A stretch of 64,000 nucleotides of DNA from Liolophura sinensis (Eukaryota; Mollusca; Polyplacophora; Chitonida; Chitonidae). Below the pieces are notes generated by a model, which saw nothing but the letters and a program-made list of their open reading frames with translations, had not been told where the DNA came from and made no database searches. This document shows, piece by piece, positions 12,701 to 27,700 of the stretch (positions are counted from its first letter, which is position 1; the number at the start of each line of letters is the position of its first letter). The stretch is from NCBI RefSeq assembly GCF_032854445.1, contig NC_088302.1, positions 4,771,338 to 4,835,337 on the forward strand, read 5' to 3'. Both the position numbers and the translations under genes were made by a program.

Positions 12701-15700
12701 ATCATGTCCGGTTCTACCTGGGCAGACATACTGATACTCCAGATCGCAGCCCTTCCAGTATCACGTACGGTTCTACTTGGACATAAATACTGAAACCCCA
12801 GATCGCAGCCCTTCCAGTATCATGTACGGTTCTACCTGGGCAGACATCCTGATACTCCAGATCGCAGCCCTTCCAGTATCATGTACAGTTGTACCTGGAC
12901 ATACATACTGAAACTCCAGACTGCAGTCCTTCCAGTATCACGTACAGTTGTGCCTGGACATACATACTGATACTCCAGATCGCAGCCCTTCCAGTATCAT
13001 GTACAGTTATACCTGGACAGACATACTGAAACTCCAGATTGCAGCCTTTCCAGTATCATGTACGGTTCTACCTGGGCAGACATACTGATACTCCAGATCG
13101 CAGCCCTTCCAGTGTCATGTACGGTTCTACCTGGATATAAATACTGAAACTCCAGATCGCAGCCCTTCCAGTATCATGTACAGTTGTACCTGGACAGACA
13201 TACTGAAACTCCAGATCGCAGCCCTTCCAGCATCATGTACAGTTGTGCCTGGACAGACATACTGAAACTCCAGATCGCAGCCCTTCCAGTATCATGTACA
13301 GTTGTGCCTGGACATACATACTGAAACTCCAGATCGCAGCCCTTCCAGCATCATGTACAGTTATACCTGGACATACATACTGAAACTCCAGACTGTAGCC
13401 CTTCCAGTATCATGTACAGTTATACCTGGACGGACATACTGAAACTCCAGATCGCAGCCCTTCCAGTATCATGTACAGTTGTACCTGGTCAGACATACTG
13501 AAACTCCAGATCGCAGCCCTTCCAGTATCATGTACAGTTGTACATGGACAGACATACTGAAACTCCAGACTGCAGCCCTTCCAGCATCATGTACAGTTGT
13601 ACCTGGTCAGACATACTGAAACTCCAGATTGCAGCCCTTCCAGTATCATGTACAGTTGTGCCTGGACAGACATACTGATACTCCAGACTGCAGCCCTTCC
13701 AGTATCATGTACGGTTCTACCTGGACAGACATACTGATACTCCAGATCGCAGCCCTTCCAGTATCATGTACAGTTGTACCTGGACATACATACTGAAACT
13801 CCAGACTGCAGTCCTTCCAGTATCATGTACAGTTGTGCCTGGACGGACATACTGAAACTCCAGATCGCAGCCCTTCCAGTATCATGTATAGTTGTGCCTG
13901 GACAGATATACTGAAACTCCAGATCGCAGCCCTTCCAGTATCATGTACGGTTCTACCTGGGCAGACATACTGATACTCCAAATCGCAAACCTTCCAGTAT
14001 CATGTACGGTTCTACCTGGGAAGACATACTGAAACTCCAGATCACAGCCCTTCCAGTATCACGTACAGTTATACCTGGACAGACATACTGAAACTCAAGA
14101 TCGCAGCCCTTCCAGTATCATGTACAGTTATACCTGGACAGACATACTGATACTCCAGATCGCAGCCCTTCCAGTATCATGTACGGTTCTACCTGGGCAG
14201 ACATACTGATACTCCAGATCGCAGCCCTTCCAGTATCATGTACGGTTCTACCTGGGCAGACATACTGATATTCAGATCGCAGCCCTTCCAGTATCATGTA
14301 CGGTTCTACCTGGGCAGACATACTGATACTCCAGATCGCAACCCTTCCAGTATCATGTACGGTTCTACCTGGACAGACATACTGAAACTCCAGACTGCAG
14401 CCCTTCCAGTATCATGTACGGTTCTACCTGGGCAGACATACTGAAACTCCAGATCGCAGCCGTTCCAGTATCACGTACAGTTGTACCTGGACAGACATAC
14501 TGAAACTCAAGATCGCAGCCCTTCCAGCATCATGTACAGTTGTGCCTGGACATACATACTGAAACTCCAGATCGCAGCCCTTCCAGCATCATGTACAGTT
14601 ATACCTGGACATACATACTGAAACTCCAGACTGTAGCCCTTCCAGTATCATGTACAGTTATACCTGGACAGACATACTGAAACTCCAGATCGCAGCCCTT
14701 CCAGTATCATGTACAGTTGTACCTGGTCAGACATACTGAAACTCCAGATCGCAGCCCTTCCAGTATCATGTACAGTTGTACATGGACAGACATACTGAAA
14801 CTCCAGACTGCAGCCCTTCCAGCATCATGTACAGTTGTACCTGGTCAGACATACTGAAACTCCAGATTGCAGCCCTTCCAGTATCATGTACAGTTGTGCC
14901 TGGACAGACATACTGATACTCCAGATTGCAGCCCTTCCAGTATCATGTACGGTTCTACCTGGACAGACATACTGATACTCCAGATCGCAGCCCTTCCAGT
15001 ATCATGTACAGTTGTACCTGGACATACATACTGAAACTCCAGACTGCAGTCCTTCCAGTATCATGTACAGTTGTGCCTGGACGGACATACTGAAACTCCA
15101 GATCGCAGCCCTTCCAGTATCATGTATAGTTGTGCCTGGACAGATATACTGAAACTCCAGATCGCAGCCCTTCCAGTATCATGTACGGTTCTACCTGGGC
15201 AGACATACTGATACTCCAGATCGCAAACCTTCCAGTATCATGTACGGTTCTACCTGGGCAGACATACTGAAACTCCAGATCACAGCCCTTCCAGTATCAC
15301 GTACAGTTATACCTGGACAGACATACCGAAACTCAAGATCGCAGCCCTTCCAGCATCATGTACAGTTATACCTGGACAGACATACTGATACTCCAGACTG
15401 CAGCCCTTCCAGTATCATGTACGGTTCTACCTGGGCAGACATACTGATACTCCAGATCGCAGCCCTTCCAGTATCATGTACGGTTCTACCTGGGCAGACA
15501 TACTGATATTCAGATCGCAGCCCTTCCAGTATCATGTACGGTTCTACCTGGGCAGACATACTGATACTCCAGATCGCAACCCTTCCAGTATCATGTACGG
15601 TTCTACCTGGACAGACATACTGAAACTCCAGACTGCAGCCCTTCCAGTATCATGTACGGTTCTACCTGGGCAGACATACTGAAACTCCAGATCGCAGCCG

Positions 15701-18700
15701 TTCCAGTATCACGTACAGTTGTACCTGGACAGACATACTGAAACTCAAGATCGCAGCCCTTCCAGCATCATGTACAGTTATACCTGGACATAAATACTGA
15801 AACACCAGATCGCAGCCCTTCCAGTATTATGTACGGTTCTAACTGGGCAGACATACTGAAACTCCAGATCGCAGCCCTTCCAGTATCATGTACAGTTGTA
15901 CCTGGTCAGACATACTGAAACTCCAGATCGCAGCCCTTCCAGCATCATGTACAGTTGTACCTGGACAGACATACTGAAACTCCAGATCGCAGCCCTTCCA
16001 GCATCATGTACAGTTGTGCCTGGTCAGACATACTGAAACTCCAGATCGCAGCCCTTCCAGTATCACATACAGTTGTACCTGGACAGACATAATGAAACTC
16101 CAGATCGCAGCCCTTCCAGTATCATGTACGGTTCTACCTGGGCAGACATACTGAAACTCCAGATCGCAGCCCTTCCAGTATCATGTACAGTTGTACCTGG
16201 TCAGACATACTGAAACTCCAGATCGCAGCCCTTCCAGCATCATGTACAGTTGTACCTGGACAGACATACTGAAACTCCAGATCGCAGCCCTTCCAGCATC
16301 ATGTACAGTTGTGCCTGGTCAGACATACTGAAACTCCAGATCGCAGCCCTTCCAGTATCATGTACAGTTGTGCCTGGTCAGACATACTGAAACTCCAGAT
16401 CGCAGCCCTTCCAGTATCACATACAGTTGTACCTGGACAGACATAATGAAACTCCAGATCGCAGCCCTTCCAGTATCATGTACGGTTCTACCTGGGCAGA
16501 CATACTGAAACTCCAGATCGCAGCCCTTCCAGCATCATGTACAGTTGTGCCTGGTCAGACATACTGAAACTCCAGATCGCAGCCCTTCCAGTATCACATA
16601 CAGTTGTACCTGGACAGACATAATGAAACTCCAGATCGCAGCCCTTCCAGCATCATGTACAGTTATACCTGGACAGACATACTGATACTCCAGATCGCAG
16701 CCCTTCCAGTATCATGTACAGTTGTGCCTGGTCAGACATACTGAAACTCCAGACTGCAGTCCTTCCAGTATCACGTACAGTTGTGCCTGGACATACATAC
16801 TGAAACTCCAGATCGCAGCCCTTCCAGCATCATGTACAGTTGTACCTGGACATACATACTGAAACACCAGATCGCAGCCCTTCCAGCATCATGTACGGTT
16901 CTACCTGGACATAAATACTGAAACCCCAGATCGCAGCCCTTCCAGTATCATGTACGGTTCTACCTGGACATAAATACTAAAACCCCAGATTGCAGCCCTT
17001 CCAGTATCATGTACGGTTATACCTGGGCATAAATACTGAAACTCCAGATCGCAGCCCTTCCAGTATCATGTACGGTTCTACCTGGACGGACATACTGATA
17101 CTCCAGATCGCAGTCCTTCCAGTATCACATACAGTTGTACCTGGACATACATACTGTAACTCCAGATCGCAGCCCTTCCAGTATCAAGTTAACCTATATT
17201 TATTTGATAGGAGTTTTACGCCATACTCAAGAATATTTCGCTTGTACAACAGCAGTCAGCATTAAGATAGGAGTAAACTGGGCAAAGCCTAGCGAAACTC
17301 ACGAGAATCTGCAGGCTGCTGTCTGATTGGTTTTGATTTTAGACAGTACTAACAATCTTACTCACTCTATCTCAAACTTCTGTGTCACTGAGTCGTAATG
17401 GTTTGCCATGGCCAGGTACACATCTGATCCTATTGTGAATGTCTCCACAGCCTTAGCGCCTCGTCCCCCTAACAGCTGCCATGGCACTCCACCAAACTGA
17501 CTCTGTCCACTGTCCCAGGCATACACCAGTGAGTCAATGACAGTCATCCCTGAGCTGGACTGACCACTGGCGATCACGAGGAACGACTGACCATTGCTGG
17601 TGAAGTATGAGGCATCCTCAGCTCCCACTGTGGCTAATTCTTGTACCTGATTGGTTGAGAGAAAAGGTGAAAACAAACCACAACAGAAAGTAGCTGACAG
17701 AAGTGACAAAAAGGTGTAAACAAACTACTGATGAAACAATCAACAAAATTAAGCAAATGAACGATAATTTAACAAGGGAACAAAACTGACTCAATGTGTA
17801 ACTCAAAATTTGAAGATCAAAACTGAAGATCAATCTTGTTAAGCCATGATTTCTTTAGTAAGGAAAATCACTTTCTACTAGTAGCAGGCCATGTTCAATG
17901 TTGAACCCAAATTTGATTGCTGATCGAAGTTAACTTGAACATTATGGCTATGTCTCCTTTTAGCAGCCATTTACTATGTTACTTCATTTGAATGCCAGGC
18001 CAAGTACCCCAGACAGGACACCAGATATGACACCTTGTGGGAAAATACCAAGTAATGAACAGAATGTAACATACCAGATTGAGCGTTCCCTGATCTGTCA
18101 TGCTGTACACTCTGGTGGATGCTTCACGTCTGCCCTCTTCACCCCCATTAGTCACCACCAGATATGTCCCATCATCTTTTACAAAGCTGACCGCACTGGT
18201 GGCGCCATCTGTCTCAAACACCTGAAAATGTCAAACCGAGCCTATTACATGTCTCAAAGTGTCAGATGAGAAGGCAAACAGATGAACAGACTGACAGACA
18301 GACCCAAATAACTGTCCTGCATTTTCTAGCATACTAGAATGCTAGTTCTAGCATAAATCTTATTGTGTAAAATTCATCCAGGATGAAAATTTTTATTCAT
18401 CCACCTACATTTTCAGGTTTGCCTACTAGATAACTTTTGCTGATTTTGACAGCTGTCTGATACACTTACCACGGAGACCTCTTTCTACTCACCTGTACAG
18501 GACTGAAACTCTCTTTCCATTCGTACAACACAGATCGTCCAATAGCAGGCGTCAATGGATTTCCACCAATCACAGAGCTTGTTACATTTCCTGTGGTCTT
18601 AGTCAACATCACAGCAAATGTGTCATCATAGAAATGAAATCCGTACCATCTGTGAGTTGTCAGAGGGGTGAAGCTTTGCACAGTTGCCATAGAGAAGGAG

Positions 18701-21700
18701 GAGGTGTTACCAGAGACAGAGGCTGTCCCCGACTGCGTGAGGATATCAACTGAAATGTTTCCCTGAAGACCTTGTGATCTGACCACGTCAAAGTGTAACA
18801 GACCAGAGCTCTCTTCCACGTCAAGGAAACTCGTTCTAAAGTAAATAATAACAGAAATAACTGAGTTTCAACACCTCATGATGCACTTATGAAGGCAGAG
18901 TGAATAAGAGACAATGCCACTAGGACTGGTGTTTATAATGTAATCCTGCCACTAGAACTGGTGTTGATAATGTAATCCTGCCACTAGGGCTGGTGTTGAT
19001 AATGTAATCCAATGCCACTAGGACTGGTGTTGATAATGTAATCCAATGCCACTAAGACTGGTGTTGATAATGTAATCCAATGCCACTAAGACTGGTGTTG
19101 ATAATGTAATCCAATGCCACTAGGACTGGTGTTGATAATGTAATCCAATGCCACTAGGACTGGTGTTGATAATGCAATCCAATGCCACTAGGACTGGTGT
19201 TGATAATGTAATCCAATGCCACTAGGACTGGTGTTGATAATGTAATCCTGCCACTAGGACTGGTGTTGATAATGTAATCCAGTGCCACTAGGACTGGTGT
19301 TGATAATGTAATCCAATGCCACTAGGACTGATGTTGATAATGTAATCTAATGCCACTAGGACTGGTGTTGATAATGTAATCCAGTGCCACTAGGACTGGT
19401 GTTGATAATGTAATCTAATGCCACTAGGACTGGTGTTGATAATGTAATCCTGCCACTAGGACTGGTGTTGTTAATGTAATCTAATGCCACTAGGACTGGT
19501 GTTGATAATGTAATCTAATGCCACTAGGACTGGTGTTGATAATGTAATCCTGCCACTAGGACTGGTGTTGATAATGTAATCCAATGCCACTAGGACTGGT
19601 GTTAATAATGTAATCTAATGCCACTAGGACTGGTGTTGATAATGTAATCCAATGCCACTAGGACTGGTGTTGATAATGTAATCCTGCCACTAGGACTGGT
19701 GTTGATAATGTAATCCAGTGCCACTAGGACTGATGTTGATAATGTAATCCAATGCCACTAGGACTGGTGTTGATAATGTAATCTAATGCCACTAGGACTG
19801 GTGTTGATAATGTAATCCTGCCACTAGGACTGGTGTTGATAATGTAATCCTGCCACTAGGACTGGTGTTGATAATGCAATCCAATGCCACTAGGACTGGT
19901 GTTTATAATGTAATCCTGTCCCTAGGACTGGTGTTGATAATGTAATCCAATGCCACTAGGACTGGTGTTGATAATGTAATCTAATGCCACTAGGACTGGT
20001 GTTGATAATGCAATCCAATGCCACTAGGACTGGTGTTGATAATGCAATCCAATGCCACTAGGACTGGCGTTGATAATGCAATCCAATGCCACTAGGACTG
20101 GTGTTGATAATGCAATCCAATGCCACTAGGACTGGTGTTGATAACGCAATCCATTGCCACTAGGACTGGTGTTGATAATGTTACCCTGCCCTATTTCAAA
20201 TTATTAAAGTGAAGTAGTTCTTTAAATACAGTTTTATGACAAAATATTATAAAAAGGATATACAATATAAAAGATCATCCATTATTGTTCAATTTCCTTA
20301 ATACTTTGGCAAACATGTAATGTATTAAGAAAAAAGAACACCCAAAGAAAAGAAAAATTTTTTTTTTCTGAAAATTTCCTTAATACTTTGTTCCTATGGC
20401 ATACAGTCTCATGCGATCTGTAATTTCTATCTCTTCTTTTCTTACCTTGTTCCCGTGGCATAGATCTGCAGTAAGCCATATGGCGCATCACTTTCTCGGA
20501 TAAGGATGGTCCGTTGTCTGATGGCTCCTAACTGAGCGCCCCCTATAGGATCTTGTAGAATGACCTTGAACTGCTCAGTGACCTCAGGTAAGTCATCCTG
20601 AACAGCACTGATTTCTAACACGGCAGACAGCTAGTCAAAGCAGACAGCAGGACAGTGTGACTGGTTGATTGAAGAATTTACCTTTCCATTTCATTTTTTC
20701 ACTGATGTTTTATTTTTATCAACCGTTTTAATCAAATGTCATTAGTCAGGTTGACATACCAGGTAAACGAAGTAAGGCAGAAGTTGGCGAAAATCATAAT
20801 TCTTCAAAATATGATCAATTTTTTACCATATTTTAAATAATATTTGAATGGTACAATACAACTTACATGTACATGTAAATCTACACTGAACCACAATTTT
20901 GTCTCTGTAGTTTCACATCCTCAATCTTAGAGAACATGATACTATTTACACAAGTCCTACCTGTCTATCCTGGAAGGTGACGTATCCTGTGATAGGTGTC
21001 AGGTCTGTGGTCTCCTCCCCTGCCCCTGTCTGCACCACGAATGGTACTGTCACCACACCGTATATACCAGGCCCTCGCAGCAGGCGGAAGCTGGCCACGC
21101 TGTCAGCAAGATTTACCCCCCTAGGTTCTGTCAGAGTTATGTTGTCGCTGAGGTCAAAGGTTATGAAACCACCGGCATCATCATTAGCTAGGATTGTAAC
21201 CGAGGCTGGGAAAAGACAAGCATCTTAATATATGCACTGAATTTATTTAGTTACCTATTGGATTGGTGATCAATGCTGTACTTACATTTCCTTCACTTAT
21301 ATAACGGCTCTCGGTTTTATGTGTGGAGGAAGCCGGAGTGCCCGGCAAAAGACACCAGCCTTTGGCAAGTTACTGACAAACATGCAGATATGCTCATCAT
21401 ATTGATACCACATTATGGTTGTCACCAGGGCCCCACAAATAAGGAGATAAAGGGAATGTACAAAATCCCAGTCCAAGTCTAGAATTGAACCAGCCTGCTA
21501 AGCACCTTTAACTGCTCATCACAACCCGCTCCCTGGTCAGGTGTAGAACTAAAGGAAACAAGATAGCCTGGAGTAAACCACAACCTGCATACATGCAATG
21601 AACGTTTTCCTGGCTGTCTTCAGACATACCATGTTAACACAGGAATGGTACTAACATGAAAGAATTTGATGGCCAGTTTACAATTAGAGAACTGTAGGTG

Positions 21701-24700
21701 TTACATGTTGCTAGATCATTCTATGAACAGATAGAATCATACAGAGGAGATAGTTCAAGCCAAAATGTGTATTATCTTGAAACAAAGTTAATTACTAAGT
21801 TCAGGGAAGCATGAGTCAGACACCAGGTAAACATGAGTCAGACATCAGGTAAACATGAGTCAGACACCAGGTAATTCAAAGTAAAACAAAGCACAAACTT
21901 CCTCTGTCTTGACCAACCTTGGGTGTTCTCCCCTAACTGAGCGCCCCCTTGGGGACTGTCAAGGATAACTAACAGTTCCTCATCAGGCTCAGGTATGTCA
22001 TCCTCTAACACCTGTACACTGATCACCTGGCTGGTCTCTCCATGAGCAAAATACAGGTACTACAACAGGTAAGCAATTACTTATAGAACATTTCCAGCAT
22101 AATATACTTGGCTTGTGGTCTTTTATAAATATACCTGAAATCTATTCTCTTTTTCTTGTGTGACAAAATTAATTAAAAATGATCATATAGTTTCAGTTTT
22201 TTGGAAAGATATTTTGATAATTACATGTATATGAAGTTGATTTTCTGTAGATTCAAATTTTATGGTCAGGTGAAATGTATTTGCATTAGAGCTGCTTGGT
22301 GTGATAGAGTAAAAGTGCATAATAGTGCATGTGTTACCAGCAAAGTACCAGCACAAATTTCTCTCCACATAACGCTGCAATGTTGTGGCCCTTATAAACT
22401 AAGCCTACAGACTTTACCCCAAACAATTCCTTGATCCTGTGACCTTACCTGTGCATAGAGGATGAAGTCGCTATCAGGGACAACCGTGTTAGTCTGAACC
22501 TGGGGGAAGTAGCGGACAGACACGTTACCAAATGTGCCCCCTGTCCTCAGAACCACAAGGCTTACCGTAGTGTTACCCTCATTCACAGACACCCTGAAAC
22601 AAGTGAAGCACTCACATACTCATGCATGGTCTCTTTTGTCTGTTTGTCTTTCTTAACGCGTCCCCTAAGAAATAAGTTACAATGTATCAGCTGTGATCTG
22701 CATTGTATGGACAATTGCATGTACATCAGTTATGTTTTACCCTACCAGTTCTTATGATAAATACAAATAAATTAGCAACAACAGGACTTAACTCTTTCTT
22801 TCAGGGTTTATACATAAGTGCATAAAAAGTCATCCTTACTTCGTTATTTTTGACTTATTTATTTACTTGATTGGTGGCCACAACCCGGAGAAAAATACAG
22901 ATGTTTGCCAAGGACCTGACATCCCTCTTGACTGTCACAGCCAAACTAGCTATAAGTGTATGTAAGGATGCAGTAGTCCAGGGCAGATGGGCTGTCACAA
23001 GAATGGAGCTGGCAAAGCTGGCATCCCACCCACCCCTCTCAACAGGTAATTCTTGAAGCTGAGTAAAACAGCCACAGACAACCAGTGCCCATGTAGATCT
23101 ATGGCCCTGAGGGTAAAACGTGCGGCTTGATTACCACCATCCTCTGAGGGTATCACCTTACCTGGAGGTGTTAGGGGAGAACACAAATGTGCCCTGGGCC
23201 CCATCATTGGCCAGTATGGTCACCTGGGCAGTGACGTCAGTAGCAGCTGAAACATCAAAACATGCTGCATACTAATTTACAGGTATAATGCCATGATATT
23301 ATCATAAAATTTCAATTTAATCAAAATTCTACAAGACTTCTATTTGTTTGAAGTATGTCTAAATGTTAGCCTCACTCCCTCAGTACACCTGATTTCTAGT
23401 TTCATCGCATATCAACATAAGAACTTTGAATATCAACAACCTTCTGTATGGACTCCATGTACATGTATGTCTTACTTCTAAATCTGTCAGACTTCTAGTT
23501 GCATTACATATCTACATTACATTTTTAATAATCAATTCCAAGCAGGATGGTGAATATCAGATATACCTGCCAATCACCAGTCTAATATATGAATTAACAC
23601 TAAGGTATAAGACAGACTTACCAAGCCTTGGAGGGAGCGTTGTATCTGCCCCCACCAAAGTCACACTGGTCAGGTTGACGAGAAACGCCTCATCAATTTC
23701 AGGTAACTGGTCATTAATGATTCTTAGTATGACAACACCTGAGTTCTCCCCGTTCTCCAGGTACATGTACCGTCCATCAGGTGTGAAGTCATCAACAGGT
23801 GTAGCCAGCTGTAAGCCAGGCCCGTCCTGGCGGATAAACCCACCTGAAGCCTCAAACTCCACTCGCACTGTGCCTGTAAAATCAACATATTATATGTTCT
23901 AACATCAGGTATGTGAATGTCAAATGTGTATTCAAAGAATTCCCGGAAGAAAAGTATGTTAACTATAATCACAAATTAGTTAAAAGGGCATTTTTTACCT
24001 TCACTTGGACTTTTCTTTTCAAACAACCCAATAAATTCAAAGTAAGTACTGTAAATCTTCAACTTTTTCAACCACTGCAGCACTTTTTCAGTGGAATTAA
24101 TGCTTGCAATCATTATGATGACGACATTAAAAATGATGTGTTTGTGTTAATAAAGATGCAAGCTTCTCTACACCTCATAGTTCTCTGAGAATGTTTCAAA
24201 ACATTGGTTACAGAGGTGTTTGAAAAGGTTGAAGAATTAGAATAGTACACTTTAAAACATTTCTTTTCAAGCCAACCAGACCAAACTGACTCTCTGAAAT
24301 ATATCATACCTGATGAACCAAACTTTCTGTCAACAAAAAGCTGCAGATTTGTCTCCCCTTCCTGGACGGTAACATAGAGGGAGTTGGTGGAGAAGCTGAT
24401 CACACCATGAGGGTCGTCGCTCCCCCTGATGGAGATTGAAGCAGTGCCTTGCTGGGGGTGGATAGTGGCACCTCCACTGGGTCTGACACCTGGTGCAAGT
24501 AAAACGAGTTGTTCAAGATAATTGAGGATGATACATGATATCTGTGTCTGAAAACAGCTGAAGAGCATAGTGCAAAAAAGAGTTTTCTTATTTCTTTCAA
24601 AGCATTAAAGGGAAAGACCTCTAAAAATCGAAGTAGGCATCACTGAATAGACCACTTAAAACTATACATAAATATACTTTCATTTATTTTTTTAGATTTT

Positions 24701-27700
24701 AGTGAAGAGAATTAAACGGCGTTCAAACATTTTAATTCTAAGGTGGGCTTTATTGGCCATTTATGATTAGATTTAGGAACTCTGATGTCACAGAAAGTTT
24801 TTCCAACCCTGATCATGACAGTGAATGTTGGGATAACTCTTTTTACCCAGGAGTAAAAGATTACTGACATAATGTTCTCAAAAATTCCTTTCTTCTGGTC
24901 AGCATCAGGAAAAAAAGGTGATATGATGTCAGAGTTCCTAGATACGGTCAGTATGGCTCATAAAGCCCACCATAGAGCTGATGTGACGTCAGAGTTCCTA
25001 GATACTGTCAGTATGGCTCATAAACCCACCATAGAGCTGATGTGATGTCAGAGTTCCTAGATACTGTCAGTATGGCTCATAAACCCCACCATAGAGCTGA
25101 TGTGATGTCAGAGTTCCTAGATACTGTCAGTATGGCTCATAAACCCCACCACAGAGCTGATGTGAAGTCAGAGTTTCTAGATACCGTCTTTATGGCTCAT
25201 AAAGCCCACCATAGAGCTGATATGATGTCAGAGTTCCTAGATACTGTCAGTATGGCTCATAAACCCACCACAGAGCTGATGTGACGTCAGAGTTCCTAGA
25301 TACTGTCAGTATGGCTCATAAAGCCCCACCACAGAGCTGATGTGACATCAGAGTTCCTAGATACTGTCAGTATGGCTCATAAACCCCACCGCAGAGCTGA
25401 TATGACGTCAGAGTTCCTAGATACTGTCAGTATGGCTCATAAACCCACCATAGAGCTGATGTGACATCAGAGTTCCTAGATACTGTCAGTATGGCTCATA
25501 GACCCCACCATAGAGATGATATGACGTCAGAGTTCCTAGATACCGTCAGTATGGCTCATAAACCCACCATAGAGCTGATATGACGTCAGAGTTCCTAGAT
25601 ACCGTCAGTGTGGCTCATAAACCCCACCATAGAGCTGATGTGATGTCAGAGTTCCTAGATACCGTCAGTATGGCTCATAAACCCCACCATAGAGCTGATG
25701 TGATATCAGAGTTCCTAGATACTGTCAGTATGGCTCATAAACCCCACCATAGAGCTGATATGACATCAGAGTTCCTAGATACTGTCAGTATGGCTCATAA
25801 AGCCCACAATAGAGCTGATGTGACATCAGAGTTCTTAGATACCGTCTGTATGGCTCACAAAGCCCACCACAGAACTGATGTGACGTCAGAGTTCCTAGAT
25901 ACTGTCAGTATAGCTCGTAAAGTCCACCATAGAATTTAAATATCTGAATGCCTCAAAAAACTCTCCCTTCAAAAACTCCCAAAAAATAAATGGAAGTATT
26001 TTTATGCATTGTTTTCAGTTGTCTATCTGATAAGCCTTACTTCATATTTTAGCTTTCTTTTACTTTAAAGAATCCATGAAGAACTCTACATGTAATCAAA
26101 GAAAACTTTCTTTCTTTGACGTATCTTTATTCAGCACAAAATGGACATGGAGTCTAAATACTTATATATGAACCTACCTTCGGTAGAGACACTTATCAGT
26201 TTCAACTCATACTCCTCATTCAGCTCTGGCAGCTGATCTCTTAAAACCTCTACATGGACTGTCTTCAGCAGCTCTCCCTGTCAATCATCATAAACAAGGT
26301 AAAAATGATTTTTTTCTTATATCAGTTTTGAAAGTAACTATTAGAGACACAAGATACTCACTGAAAACCTTCAATTAGCTAAATATCTCATCAATTTATA
26401 TATCAATGTACAGTGTACTATTAGCCATGCATTCAGTTCCACTTGCATTGTTGCCTTCGTCAAAATGTTTTTAGTCAAAAATTTTGTAATTCATTGTTGA
26501 AATTCCCTCTCTCCCACACCACTCTTAAGATTTTGAATTTAAATTTTGAATACTTTTCAAAGTTATGGAGAAAAAGTTGCATTTATATTTTAATGCTATT
26601 CAAAAGTAACTGGACTATAAGAATCCAGCAGATCTAATCAGTGAGGCGTCATTTCAGAGTCAAACAGGATATGCACACAGCTTGATGTTCATTACATACT
26701 AAACAATAATCCAGACAGCAACATATCACCACAGGCCACAAGCTCAGAAGAACTGTGTGTCCTATGCCACAGGTTGGATTCAATTTCACATTGTGTGAAA
26801 GTGCCACCCTTTCAGACAACCAGTTTTAAAAGTTTGCATACAAACTATAATGTATCAGCCTGTTTACATGTTATAAGTTACAGATGTTGAGAGAAGTTGT
26901 GGGAAGTGCTCTATCTAAAACTCTTACATGGCGAAGCTCTGACAGCTCGTAAAGGTTCAACTTGTACGACATAATTTGGCGGAAAAAATGCATAACACCA
27001 GCCTCGTTATCTAGTGATTTTAATTGCCATATTACTCAGATTAATGTATTCCTTTTCAATGTTTTTTAACACTCAATTTAACAATACACACAGGGTAAGC
27101 TAATTATGAGTAAATCATTTAAACTGGACACTAATCCTTTAAGACTCTTAGTCTGTCCAAATCAGAATGTGCACCTGTTCATGTATTGAGTGACATGTAC
27201 CTGTAGGAAGATCAGAGTATCCCGGAAGATGTTGAGGTTGTTGTTAGGCACTGATCCATCAATTCCCTGTATCTCCCAGGTCACCGTGACCTGGCCGAGT
27301 CCAGGGGCTGAGCGGGTGATGTTGAACTCCACTGTTCTGCCTGAAACACAGCATCATGACATAGCTATGGTACAAGTTAGCACTAAACAGCACAGCAGAA
27401 TAACGCTGGACCTTTTTTCAGTGGGTGTGGATGGGAGGGCTATGATCCCTGACAAACACAAAGGCATAAAAGACTTCGGACTCTTTTAAGAATAATATCA
27501 TATAGGCTACTTCTGAGGCAGTAACATTATAAATGTCTTATACATTCTACCAGATTGCCCAAATATTGTTAATTAATGCACCATACATTTCTTTTATTTA
27601 GGTGACTTTTCATAGGTGCATGTGATTCAAGTTAAAAATGTTATTGTTTAAATATCTGCAATTCAAAGCATCATGTAAGGAATTCAAATTTTCATAATTT

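Noticed and set aside
11317-17187. Possible CRISPR array
   Set aside because: Direct tandem repeat with no unique spacers, in a eukaryotic intron.
22871-23056. Plus-strand open frame of 61 codons
   Set aside because: Chance frame in the intron between exons 36 and 37, with no supporting features.
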